A stretch of 64,000 nt of DNA from Stercorarius parasiticus (Eukaryota > Chordata > Aves > Charadriiformes > Stercorariidae): positions 529,240-593,239 of the forward strand of contig VWZL01000106.1 of NCBI GenBank assembly GCA_013396915.1, written 5' to 3'. Positions 24,001-35,880 of the stretch are shown here, one piece after another. The notes beneath the pieces were generated by a model. That model was given only the letters and a program-made list of their open reading frames with translations, was not told the DNA's origin and searched no databases. How positions within the stretch are numbered: position 1 is the first letter of the stretch; the number at the start of each line of letters is the position of its first letter. Both the position numbers and the translations under genes were made by a program.

Positions 24001-27000
24001 ATAAAAACATCAGCATCTGGCCCAAAGAGACTCCATCGCAGCCGGCAGGCTGACAGCAGGGATGTCCAGGGGGACAGCAGTGGTTAGTTTGACTCATTGA
24101 TCGTGGCAGGCGGCTGATCTAAATTCAGCTGCAGTGCAAAGCCCTGGGCGAAGGAAGTGTGAGGGCCGTGAATATTTGCTAGAAAAATAAACAGCATCGC
24201 TGGGAGCTGAGAAGGTGCCCGGGGTGCGCTGGGCCTGGGCTGTTGGCGTTGAGAGCGATTTGCGGGAACAAGGAGGAGGTGCTGCCTCCGGGTCCTCAAA
24301 CAGTGACAGGAATGGTGACAACTGACCTGGGTCTTCTCCCTGAACTGGTTCATCATGCTGTGCAAGGAGGTCCTGATCCTGCAATGGGCTCGGGACAGGG
24401 ACAGCAGCCTGCCTGTGTGAGGCAACTTACAGGATTGGGACTCTGTCCTGAATTTAATCCTAATGCATGTTCCTATTTTCGATGACGTGCTTTTACATAC
24501 TGTCTGTGCCTGGGCAGAGGACGCTCGGAAGGTCTCATCAGGGAAAGAGTTTCCTTGAGCCTGTCCTACATCAAAGACACAGAACGTCTTGCACTGGCCA
24601 TAGGGTTTGTGTCTGTTTTTTTAATGATTCTGTGTGTTCTCCAAAGAGATGAAGCCAAAGCATGGGTCCAAAATGCCGCTGCAAAGGAGTAGCTATATGT
24701 CTTAGTGCTTCCACTAAATCAATCAGTCTATGTGGCACATGAAAGAACTGTCTGATAGTCCTTCTAAATGTTGGATGGTCTTTGGGCTGATTGATGGCCG
24801 TAGCTCACAGACAAAAAATCAACCGGTTCTTTTCCAAAAGCTGCTAAAAGAAAAGCCTCTGTAATACAGGTAACTGGGACTGTCAGGAAGAAGCCGATTT
24901 TATACAGCAAACATGCAGGGCCACTCTGTCCCAGGAGATCCAGATGGTCCCAGATGGGCTGCACCCTCCGTGCACTGTCACCTTGGCCGGGCAGAGTGTG
25001 CTGGGTGCTTGGTGAAGATGCTCTAAGATAAGTTGTGTGCGTACCTCGGGGGGAAGAGGCCAACCTGCCTCTTCTTTCCTCAGTTTCCCTTCAGTGAAAT
25101 GGCAGTCCTCCCCTGCAGGCTTCAGCCCAGCAGCAGATCAGGCTGGGGAAAAGACGAGATGCTTCCCTGCACCCTGCCGTTTGCCGGGATTTTGTCTGCA
25201 TCGGCGCCTCAAGTTGCAGCGTCCCTCGTCGCCAGCAGTCGTGCAGGGAACGGGCAGCCTCACGCTTGGTGCTGCGGCAGTTACTGCCCCTTGCGATAAT
25301 GTTGTGTTTGCTCTCTGGAGTGGCAATCACTTCCTGACCCAGGCTGTTAGACTCCCATAATAGCGTGGCTAATAACCAACTAAGCTTTTGTGGTTTTTTT
25401 GCAGCCCGTTTCACAGGCCATCTGGTGAGCCGGGCTGTAGGTTTGCAGGCAGGTGGAGAGTAGACATCCAGCCCTGAAGACTTTAGAGGTGACTTGCAAA
25501 AATCACATGCTGCCGCAGAGGATACCAAGAACCTCTCTTAGTGCATATTTGGCTCAGAAGAACGAAACAAGCAAAGCAACAACAGCAACAACAAAAAATC
25601 CAAAAGAAGAAAAGACCCTGACCCCTGTTGTGGACTTCCAAAAGTTCTTTGTGACTTCTTCTGTAGCAAAATGGGAATGAACTCCGTGCTGCCAAGGCAG
25701 ACTGCAAATGGGTGGCAGGGAGCTAAAGCAAGCAGTGGGGAACTCACATGGCATTGAACTAAGCCATCTACTACTGTTTTGCCGTTGCTAGGAGAAGACC
25801 AGGACAACCCAAACGCCGGGCTCTGCAAAGGGTGCGCCTGCTGAGAGTTATGTCCCTTTCATAGCTTTCTGACTGCAGTTGCTCAGCAAGCCGGAGAGGT
25901 GGCAACAATTTCTGCCATTAACTGGGATCCTGGGATCCGTGTGCACAGCATCTCCTCCTGTCAGCTGTGGCTGAATTTCAAGCCATTAAATTTGATGGAT
26001 GTGGGAAACTGCAGGCTGTACTGGGAGACTGGAAAAGCAAGACAGGCTGCTGGTGAATGAACTGCGGTTTATCGTCAGGACTGAGATTTGGCTTCAGCAT
26101 TTGGGACATTTGCCTGCCCCAAGCATGTCTCCGGGGTTCATGTTCTCCACGGTCTGTACTGAGGTCAAGGCAGCTTTGCTGGAGGAGTGTGCCTGCTGAC
26201 CCATGGACATTCCCTGTGAAGCTGGGGTTGTCCTGAAATGGTTGTCACTTTTGCAAATGAAGGCAGGAAGCAGAGAAGCTCTTTTTCCGCTTGGCACACT
26301 GTGTTTGTTTGGGTGACAGGGGCAGCTGGTGCCCAGCAGGTCGAGAGGCACCACTTCTGCCTTTGCTCAGCCTGTCTGCAACCACCTCTTGAATCCCAGA
26401 TTGCACAACATCTTGCACCAGCCCCTGGGATGGAGGACTCCAGCCAAAGTCATGCTACTAGACACAAAGATTGTGCTGCAGGGAAGAAGTGGAGTGTCCT
26501 AGGAATAACTAGCTGACTTTCGCTGACTGTGGGATTGTGAACTCTGCTCATGGTACCTGCTGACACAGGAAAACATGGTTTGGCCTTCTGCAGGGACAGG
26601 TGAGGTGGGTGGCTGGCTGTGGGTGTCCATCCCTGCCTGGGGTACTACTTCCCCGCAGTTTTGGTGAAAAGGCAAGCCTGGCCACAGAGCAGATGGGGGC
26701 TTGGTGCCCAGATGCTGTCGAGGTTATTGAAGACACATCAGTTAGCTCCAGAGCTTGCTCCATGATTTCAGTGGGGCTACATGGATTTACAGTGACACAG
26801 GAACATGCCTGCTGCCCTCGGCAGTGCTGGGAAGTTCTCTGGTGGCCGTCCACACCCGCTGTCTCCCAGCTCGACTGAGAGGTGAAACTCCCAGGCTGCT
26901 GTAGGCACAGAGACCACGTGGGCAGACTAATAAATGGAACGGTGCAAGGCAATGCTCCCAGGCACTCTCCCGGCACTCTTACTATTACATTTTTAACATT

Positions 27001-27045
27001 CCCAATGTGTTTTTTGACCAAGGCCAACCTAGTGCGTGATTCTCA
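9081..27045. other. Large stretch without recognisable genes
   Basis: About 18 kb with no exon or mobile element I can name. The ORFs here (up to 168 codons near 18856-19362) lack splice context and family resemblance. Visible structure is limited to a 34-bp tandem duplication at 9430-9497 and scattered poly(T) runs (9971, 10469, 11930 and 14738). An AT-rich block at about 21,960-22,350 stands out in composition and is discussed as a possible conserved element. Old, diverged repeats could be hidden here. Confidence 0.45.
9430..9497. repeat. Two tandem copies of a 34-bp unit
   Basis: Copies at 9430-9463 and 9464-9497 differ at one base (atctcacatcc against atctcatatcc). This is a simple local duplication. 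Confidence 0.93.
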
Positions 27046-27480
27046 GTCATGAGCCTGGTAACTGAAAAAAAGGGGGAAGAAGATTATCATGGGTCTCATG
27101 GAAAGACTAAACCTATGATGGGACATTTCAGGAGGCTAGTGGGATTGCGTAAAGCTTATTATCGGATGCTTAAAGGGGATTGTAGGAATGTACAGAACAT
27201 TATGGGATGTTTTAGGGAAGGTTCAGAGGTGGGGAAAGGAGGGATCAAAGCAAATTAGGGAGGAACAAGCATGGGAGAATGGGTAGTAGAGGGAATAAAA
27301 GGGTCAAACTGCGTGTAAGCAGGCTGCTGATCAGTGTGCTTTTCCGGCTGAGCCCTGTGTCTGCACTTCAGCCTGGCCTGGCCTCATATTAAACCTGATT
27401 CATAGTTTTTTTCCTTTCTCTCTCTGTCTCAGTACATGTGAATATGTGTATGTTTCACTGGCAGACTTCAAGCTCGACTA
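27046..27480 (+). mobile_element. Possible LTR-like sequence
   Basis: In plus orientation there is a promoter-like gggaataaaaggg near 27290-27303 and a poly(A)-type ATTAAA near 27388. A CT-rich tract follows (27412-27432), and further on there is a stretch resembling avian ERV leader sequence (cagctggaggggaaggga near 27670). I cannot find matching TG...CA ends or a target duplication, so this is tentative. A unique non-repetitive sequence is the alternative. Confidence 0.28.
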
Positions 27481-29605
27481 ATCGGTGAGTAAAGACCAGA
27501 ATGTGAAAGCCCAAGGCTGGACATAGGGAAAGTGAGACTCGTGATCCTGGTATGGAGTCTGGATGGAGTAAGTGTCTGGGGTTGGAGGTTTCTGCTGATG
27601 CATGAGTGCCTGTGGATCAGGAGAGTGAGGAACTGTGCGTGTCCACTGGTGACCTTCAGTCCTGATCAGCTGGAGGGGAAGGGAGGAACAGGTGGGGCTG
27701 CTCATGTTTGTGCTCACATGAGTACTGCTGATGGTTTTGTGGGGGCCAGTAAAGGCACTGTTCTTTGTCCCTGTTGGTCGGTGTGCCCAGTTGTGTGTGT
27801 TTTGTGTGCATCTGCCACTTTGGGACACTCACAAATTGGTAAAGTGGCAAGCAGACTGGTGAGGAGAAACTCCTTGGGTCTTCAAGCCCCCTGCATTCAG
27901 CTTCTCCTAACGTGATGCTTTTTAGAATCAGCTTTGGAAAATGCAGTTCCTCACTTGGAGAATGTATTTCAGCCTGGTACCATAGCGGCTTTCACGGAGG
28001 ATTTGTTGCAAGAACTGTAGACTTCTGCAGAACAGGCATTTCCAAGACGGAGTCAGCAACTTGCTGCAGCTACAGGACAAGGTAACAAGTCCAGCTGACC
28101 TGTGGAACCAGACGAAACATGGACCATTTGCAGTTAAAATTTTGAACTTGACCGGTAAGCTACAAAACCCAGGAAGTCTACATACAAAAATCTTGGGAAG
28201 TGCAGCCTAGCACTGCATTTTCCAAACCTAAATGGTGTGCTCATATTCATCTTCTGCACACGCTGTATACCTGGTGTTTGATGGTGCGTGTCTTGGGAAG
28301 GTAATGTTTTGCATTACCAATACTGAAATAAGTGTCCCAGATATATTCTTTCTTGTAATGTAATTGTAAATGGATTTCGCTTCTAAAACACCATGACATT
28401 GATTTCCAACAAAGTGACAGTCTTGTCTCATTACCTAGATTCATTTGTTGTTTGATGGATTTTAACAGCAAAGATCTGAAATCTGATGATTAACCCCCAC
28501 CCCCAAAAGAAAAGAAGAAGTTCAGAGCTGTGTCACATCCTTAACAGGAGCTTCAAAAAGAAGCATGACAAGCAGTGTTTGCGAAGAAATTCACGCTATT
28601 GGAAGTTTGATGGCAGGGAGTCTCAAACAAAAGGAAAACATAGAAGGAGAGAGAGGGGAGAGAAATCTTGGACGGCAGAGGCATTAGCATCAGGCAGGCA
28701 GGCACAGTGTCCCTACCGAGAAAGAGCAGATCTGTCTATATGTCCACATACCTTTTGCTCTGACTTCATCCTCTGCCAGTGCTGCGGTAATATTTCCCTG
28801 GAAATATTTCTTTCTCATATTTGGGTCTTTGGCCTCCTGGCTCCGAAGGGTCAGCATCACTTCCCTAAGCTCAGTGTAGTATGGGATATCTGCGGTAACC
28901 TAATACACAGGATTTTCCAGTGTGTCTTATGTGCTACAAAGAGCTATAGATTTCCGCCAGGATGGATTTGACTTATGAACTTAACAGATGCTGCTTCTGA
29001 AATTGTACTAAACACAGGAGAAGGAAGGAGGGAGTATGGCATGTGCTCATAGCCAAAGAAATATAAGGAGGGGAAAAAAAAGCCTTGGGAGTAGTCAGGG
29101 ATGCTGGGGTAAGGCTTGTCTGCCGTGTTTTAGGACTTGTATAATAGCCTAGTTATCTGGGACCTCTGGGCTCATCCCCCGAAATGCGGCAGCTAGGAAA
29201 CTACATTCTCACTGTGAGTCTTTCAGGACGCAAGCTGTGCTGCTTCATCAGTGATGGCTGCTGGTTTAACAAGCCGCATTAGCCCAAGATTGATTGTCCC
29301 ATTCGCAGCATGAAAGATCCGTGCCATTTGCAGCAGCGAAGGTCTCCCGTCTCTGGGGTTACGGCTGCCGTGGAGGCGTCAGGCAGCTGCCTGCGCTGCA
29401 GTGCTGGGGGAGAGCCTGCTCCCCCGTAGCTGGGCATCGTGCTGGGGACATGGGCAGCCTCACACCTCCTGTGCTGCTTGTGGGGACACTTGCAGCCCTC
29501 TCCTCCACTGGTCTAGTGACTGAGTGCCTGTGAGGATCATTCATTTTGGGATCCCTTGTGGTCGGCTGTGCAATCCCGGTCCCATACGGGTGTTGTCTGC
29601 GGGGA
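27481..29605. other. No gene or named repeat recognised
   Basis: Non-coding by appearance. The ORF of 161 codons at 28486-28971 is of low complexity at its N-terminus and shows no domain. The 5' part may continue the tentative LTR-like element. Confidence 0.4.
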
Positions 29606-30326
29606 TGTCGTGGTTTTGGCAAAATTGGCCAATGGCCGGCAACAGATGCTCCCCTGCAACCTCTCGTACACGGAGAGGAGGAGGAGAGATAAAGAGATTT
29701 ACAAGTTTAGAAGAAACTAAACTAATGAAATATCAATAATAAAATAAAAAGGAAAATAATGAAATAGATACAGTATATACAAAACCGTATTAAGCTCCCA
29801 GGATGATGTCACCGGCAGGCACTGGGGAAGTCCCAGGCTGGACTCAGCGACGGGTGGGAACTGGATTCCAGAGCTGGAGTCAGGAGCCCACGGATTGGGA
29901 TCAAAGACAGATGAACAGACAGGGTCCTCCTCGGATGTCAGCCACTGAAGAGAGAGCTGACCCTTTGATCCCTCAGCTTTTATACCGAGCATGGGGCAGA
30001 TGGGATGGAATACCTCTGTTGGTCACTTTTGGGTCCCCTGTCCTGTCTGCTCCTCCCTGCAGGTGGGACCCCTCTACGCTTTTCCATTTCCGACCCTCCA
30101 CTGGGGCAAATAACGAAATTAGCTGACCTTAGTTGTTATAGCAATAAGTATAAGCAAGAGCCTCTCTGCAAGCCATTCCTTGGCACGAACCGTAAGCATT
30201 GGTCTTATCACTCTAAGACTGTTTTTGACACAACATGCTGTTAATTTCAGAGAGTTAGAAGAGGCCTAGCTAAGAAGTAAAATTACTGAACAGAAAATTG
30301 GTTCTGTTTTACCTCAAACCAGGACA
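29606..30326 (-). mobile_element. Solo LTR of an endogenous retrovirus, minus strand
   Basis: 721 bp bounded by short inverted ends: tgtcgtggttt at 29606 and aaaccaggaca ending at 30326. On the minus strand it starts TGTCCTGGTTTGAGG and ends CCACGACA, the typical TG...CA form and the start of a widespread avian LTR group. A TATAAAAG box lies at 29984-29977 on the minus strand, about 340 bp in from the LTR start. Flanking pentamers gggga (29601-29605) and gtgga (30327-30331) match at 4 of 5 bases, which suits a decayed target-site duplication. No gag, pol or env lies next to it, so it is a solo LTR left by recombination. The class (ERVL or ERVK) is not assigned. Confidence 0.85.
29977..29984 (-). 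promoter_or_regulatory. TATA box within the solo LTR
   Basis: Minus-strand TATAAAAG in the middle of the LTR, at the expected U3/R position. If active, transcription would run toward lower coordinates. Activity is not known. Confidence 0.5.
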
Positions 30327-33300
30327 GTGGAGCAGCTGCAAGGCTGGGAGCAGAGAGGGCAGATCAGACCTTCCTCTGGAGGAGTGAGCCCATATCATCT
30401 GTCCCAGACCATGTGGTTCTCTCAATGCAGAACTAGCCTTGTGCTCATGGTTGGGAACAGAAGGTTGACCGGGACCAGGAGGTTATGGGGTTACTGATGG
30501 GGTCTATCACAGCCTCCGCACACACTGTATTGCCCATGAGGCTGGGTCGTAATCCACTTGGGAAGTGCTTCCCTTGGCTGGTGGATGGTCAGTCAACACT
30601 GGCCTGCTGTCACCCCTTCTCCAATGAGCAGACGTGTAAAAGTCGGGCGGACCTTTTGAATCAGGCCGCGGTGGCGGTGGTGGATAGCAGGGTGCAGCTT
30701 TGCTGAGGAGGAGGTACAGACCGTGAGAGAAAACTGTGGCCTGCTGCGGGGTTGGAGCTCTCTGGGAAAGCACAGAGCATCAGGGACTGAAAGTCTCAGC
30801 ACCACAGTCCCAGTGGCTGAATGCTTCACACAGACATCTCACATGAGGCTTCTGGGCTCATTCCAAATGCTCTTGAAGTATTTCTACTAACTTGGTCCCA
30901 GAATAAGAAAGGTTATGTGCAGGGGAACAAAAGAGCATGGAGAATTTATAGCTAAATGAAAAACCAGCGTGCAGAGTTGTGTCTAACTGTTTTCTGAGAC
31001 CCAAAAAGCCACACAATGTCCTTAGGCTGTGCCTGCCTTTATTTAAGTGGGAAATTTTTTTGGATCCATGGGAGAGAGCGAGCTCATGTGACAGCAAATG
31101 AAAAATGTGAGGCCTGAAGCAATGTCCTTAAGTTAACTTCAAGTTGGAGGAGACCCAAATTCGGTGCAAAGGCTATTGTGAGGCATGCTGGAGACAACCG
31201 TGCTGCCATGCACCGAGGGAGGCATCTGGGGCTTACTTCACGGCTGGCTGCTTTTTCAGGTGACTCCCCCCGTCCCTTGCTCCCCTCACCCTGTGACTTG
31301 GCTCAGGGAAGGCGAGAGGTGACAGCTTTTTTTCCTTTTAAAGTCACTCTGAACAGATCTGTACCAAAAGCTAACTGTGAAAGAAAAGTGAAAGAAGTCT
31401 TAGGTGGGTATATAAGCTTACAGCTAGAAATGGTAACGGTGGGGGGAAGTAGGGAATAACAACAGCAGCTGGCTCTTTCATGGGTTTCTTGCTGAGACCC
31501 TCTACTGGCAGGTCAGTGTAAAGCCTGTGGTCCTTTGCTAGTCAGGACCAAATTCATATCTACTGGGCTGCATTGGGTCTCACAACTGGAGACTGCAGCT
31601 GGATTCAAGGCACTGATGGTGAAAGATGTGATTTCCCTCTTTCAGTATTTCAGGCTATTTTCAGATAAATGACTGATGTTCTTAGCTGGTCTTCATGCTT
31701 TTCATGCTTTATAGAGCCTATGTCTGACCATCTGTCTCCAATTAGTCCTTTCAGCCCTGCAGCTTCTCTCTTTGAAGTTCTCACACTTCTTTTTTGATAC
31801 ATTAATAATAAAAGGAACTTCAAAGTACTCTCAAAGTATCATTCTCCCTATTCAAAGCAGTATAACTTCACCCCTTTCTGAAGACGTGGGACAAGACAAG
31901 TGAGGTGAATTTTTTCGCTGTACTTCCTTATCTTAAGAACCATTATTTTTTTCTCTCTAACCAGGACCAGTTGGCTAAGATAGTACTGTGACAGAGGCCC
32001 TGGGCAAGGTGCAGAATCAGGATTTGTGAGATCTGGGTTCACTCTCACCTCGGCAGAATATCTCCTACCTGGGCACTGCATAATGCTGTCTGTATTGTTA
32101 CTTTCTCTTGCTTCTTGTGTTGTCAGGCCCTGAGCAAACAGAAACGGGCTCTACAAACTCTGCACCCCCTCCTGGGAGTGTGACTGGTTGTTCTCAAGAG
32201 CAGCTCCAATATGCTGCAGCTGCCACCAGGGATCATGCTGTTGGGAAAACAGCTGAGTGGGAAAGACCACTCCTTCGTCTAGGGGTTATATTTAAGCTCG
32301 GGCTCTTTGCCTTGGCCTTTCCTTGAGTTGTGCTGTAGGTGTGCCTATGCCTGGTCCTGTACCTTGCCAATCCTGACCTCACCATGTTGACTTGACTTCC
32401 CTGCTTGACCTTGAACCTCTCTCATCACTACAGATGCGTCTGGGATTCACTGGTGTCCCTGGTTGCTCTCATTGGATGTGCTCTGCTCTCCTTCTTCAGG
32501 TATTGTGGGACTGTACTTGTTAAAAAAGAATATTGAGGAAAGGGAGCTTTTATGGACCAGATCTTCTCTTTCTGACCAGAAGCAGCTAGAAGAAATGAGG
32601 TGCACAAACAGTCATTTCTCTTTGAAGGTTCTTCCCAGTTTCTGGCAGTTAGGGTAGGACCTGTTGAGACTGATGGTACAGCTGTACCAGGTAGGCGTTC
32701 ATTAGCCTGTCTTCTCTCAGTGTAGTGATTACTGTAGACCTTTGTGTGCCAAATAACTCTGAAAACTCCCCTTCCTTGCATGTCTCATGAATTCAAAGGT
32801 CATCTGTCCATCTTGGTTCATTTTTCCAGGAGCAGATTCCCTGACGATGTACACGAGGTGAAATTACTACCATTTTGTGTGTCTTGGGCTAGCAGTTCAA
32901 ACGTTCTAACCAGCAAATATTGCATCATTGTTTTTCACTGAACCCCACATCTTAAAAACCTTTCCTTAAAATATCCGCCTGTGCTAAGCTCCTGGATCTG
33001 AACTGGGGGTTGGTGACTTTGTTCTTTTTGGTCTATTTTATCCAAAAGCCATTAGGTGGAAGAAATTTACATGAATGCCCCTGGAGAATTAGGATTTCTT
33101 AGCTGGCTCCTCTGCTTCGTTATTGACAAGGAGCATTAGCTTTACTGTAACATGCTTCATGCACAATGGGAAATAGGTACATACTGTACACATAAAAGCC
33201 AACGCCAAAGTAACAAAGAACAGCCTTTAAATAACTCTTATGGTCCATTAGCCAGACAGTAGCACCTGGTGGGTAAAGAATACAGTTACAGAGACCTCTC

Positions 33301-33754
33301 AGAAAACCCCACAAAAAATGACTTCTGAAAACTCTCCGTAAAATTGTAGGCGTGTATGTGATTTGTGTAACTAATAGACAGTATTGTTTGCGCATGGCAT
33401 GGTCATTAAAATGACGTGTTCGGCCTCACCTTTGTATTGTGTAGGAACACTCTCTGAGACTGTGATCAAATTAATTGAACACCTACCGTCCTTCGTCATT
33501 TGCCGTATGATATGCCCAGGTTTGGATGGTTAATGAGTCCCCTGGAGTCCTCTCTTTCAGCAGGTATGGCATGTTCTTTAATTTTCTCCCTTTCTGAGCA
33601 GAAAGGAGCCAAAGAGAAAAAAAGCCTATGAAGAAGGGGAGAAAAGTAGGTTAAGGTTCACATGTGCTGTATGTGGGGAGAAGCTAAATCTTATTTTCTG
33701 TGTATGGCCTTTCTCCTAGACAAATATGCAGGAGTATGTGCTGATAGATCAGAG
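30327..33754. other. No gene or named repeat recognised
   Basis: Single-copy-looking sequence with no exon-like segment that I can defend. Confidence 0.4.
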
Positions 33755-33840
33755 AGTCACAGAAGGCACCTCTAAAGACTATCCAGTCCAAGTCCCAAAA
33801 CAGGATCGACTAGAGCAGGTTGCCCAGGGCCTGACCCGTT
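33755..33840 (-). mobile_element. CR1 3'-end fragment, minus strand
   Basis: Plus-strand text starting tcacagaaggcacctctaaag and running through atccagtccaag and tagagcaggttgcccagg is the reverse complement of a diverged CR1 3' UTR. Only about 85 bp remain. It forms the left arm of an inverted pair with the CR1 starting near 33908. Confidence 0.75.
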
Positions 33841-33907
33841 AGCTCTCAGCTGGCTCATCATCAATCCAAAGCACAACTTCATACATTCCTGCTTTCCTCT
33901 TGTATAA

Positions 33908-34348
33908 AAAGGCCACGAGGATGATCAGAGGGCTGGAGCACCTCTCATACGAAGACAGGCTGAGAGAGTTGGGGTTGTTCAGCCTGGAGAAGAGAAGGCT
34001 CCGGGGAGACCTTATAGCAGCCTTCCAGTACTTAAAGGAGGCCTACGGGAGAGATGGGGAGGGGCTGTTTGCAAGGGCATGTAGCGACAGGACGAGGGGC
34101 AATGGTTTTAAACCAGAGCAGGGCAGGTTTAGATTAGACATTAGGAAGAAGTTCTTTACAGTGAGGGTGGTGAGACACTGGAACACGTTGCCCAGAGAGG
34201 AGGTGGAGGCCCCATCCCTGGAGACATTCAAGGCCAGGTTTGATGAGGCTCTGAGCAATCTGATCTAGTTAAAGATGTCTCTGCTTATTGCAGGGGGGTT
34301 GGACTAGATGACCTTTAAAGGTCCCTTCCAACCCAACACATCCTATGA
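33908..34348 (+). mobile_element. CR1 LINE, 5'-truncated, plus strand
   Basis: It encodes the ORF2 C-terminus in one open frame from about 33908 to the stop TAG at 34266-34268: [50 protein letters not shown], then [18 protein letters not shown] 3' UTR with ggactagatgacctttaaaggtcccttccaac follows and ends in a single degenerate tail unit (tcctatga). The open frame suggests modest decay. Its sequence type differs from the 8.6-kb copy, so it is another CR1 subfamily. Confidence 0.95.
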
Positions 34349-34739
34349 AAAGGCATCTCCTCATTCTTGCTGTTCTGGCCAGATCTGGCTAAAGAGCTGT
34401 ATCCATCCATCACAGTCCTCCAGGCACGTGAGCCTTGAGGCACCATCTCTCCGTGATCCAAATGAGATTGTAGCCCTGTAACTGCACATAGACTTCTAAT
34501 TCCCCATGCTGCATGGATTAGTGCTCAGGCACTTCAGAGAACCCAGTCATGCTGATTTCAAGGGAGAATGTAGTAAGAGTTTTCTCCATGACACTATCCT
34601 GTAGGAACTTCCTTCACTGTGTGCATACTCTGGGGCTGAGCCCTCTTCAGCCCTGCACTGTTAATTATAAGGTCTTTCTTGTCTGTATCACCCTGCAGAC
34701 TTTGGCGTCAACCCACTACACCACTTTCTTAGCTGCAGG

Positions 34740-35880
34740 TTGTCATTCCACCCTTCCCCTGATCCTTCCTAGTTTAAAGCTCTCATCATCAGGTTGACCA
34801 ACCTGTTGGCACAGATGCTTTTGTTCCATTTAGGTGGGTTCAACCTCTCTCTAGCAGCCCTTTATCCTCAGATAGGGTCTATGATCATAAAAGCCAAATC
34901 CCTGTTGTCATCTCCAGCTTTGCAACAAGCTGTTGATTTGCAGTATCAATCCATTCTTCCTCAAGCTTTTCCCCCCTCTCCCCTTTCCCTTTTAGAGGCA
35001 AGATCGAGGAGAATGCCACTTCAGCACCCATGTCCTTGGCCATCACTCCCAGACCCATGTAGTATTGCTTGATACTTTCCAGGTCTCCAGAGGCAATTTT
35101 ATCGGTGCCCACGTGTATGAGCAGCAGGGGATAATAGATTTCTGAGCCTTTTCTGGCCTTTTGAATATCCTCAAAGTCCTGGATCCTACCAAATCTCCCT
35201 AGGTAGCATCAGGCTGGCAGATGGAGGCCTCCATCCTGCACAGCAGGGAGTCTCCTATTGCTATTACTCACCACTTTCTCCTGGTGTTGACATGTGATTT
35301 AGGCTCAGGTGGCTCCAATGCTGCTCTGAACAGAGCTCCCAGCCCCTCACCTGCTACCATGGCATCAAATCTATTCTGTAGCTACTGATCTGCAGGTGGA
35401 GCAGCAGCCTCCCTCCTGGTATCAGAAATCACCAGCTTCCATCCTTTTCCATCATGGGAGTCTCCTTTTCCCAACCCAATGAATACAGACTCTGAATGCT
35501 CCTCCGTCTGTACAGCTGGATGTTCAGGCCCTTGCAGGATCTTTGGGAAGATCCTGTCCTCTTTCATAATCTCTGATGCTGTGCAGACTTCCCACCTCCT
35601 CCTGCAGCTTCTCAACAAATGCTCACTTTCTGCAGGCAAGAAGACCATTTCCCCTGCCTCAGCCTCATTGAGGGGCCCCAGGCACATCCTGTGGTGCTGC
35701 ATCCTTCCTTGGGAGCTCAGCCTGTGTTGAGGCCTCTGATGAGCCAGGAGTAGTTGTTGCTGTTGGTGTTGGGCTGTGACCTGTGGTGCATCACCACCAC
35801 TGCTGAGCACACATACACTGTCCTCAGCAGAATTTCTGGCTCCCTTCTGTGTGCTTTTCTGTGCGAACTGGAACATCTGT
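34740..35880 (-). pseudogene. Decayed CR1-type LINE ORF1 (esterase-like region)
   Basis: On the minus strand from about 35880 the translation carries pieces of the ORF1 protein of avian CR1-like LINEs, in order. They are a linker ending GWKLVISDTRR, then RFDAMVAGEGLG, GDSLL at 35255-35241 (the GDSL esterase block) and YYPLLLIHVGTD with HVGTD at 35115-35101. Next come MAKDMGAEVAFSSILPLKGKG and an end close to ALN-stop at about 34770. The pieces lie in different frames: GDSLL is preceded by an in-frame TGA, and HVGTD is out of phase with it. The catalytic-type HxGxND block reads HVGTDK, so it is damaged as well. Most CR1 copies lack this 5' part; no ORF2 start follows. Confidence 0.82.
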
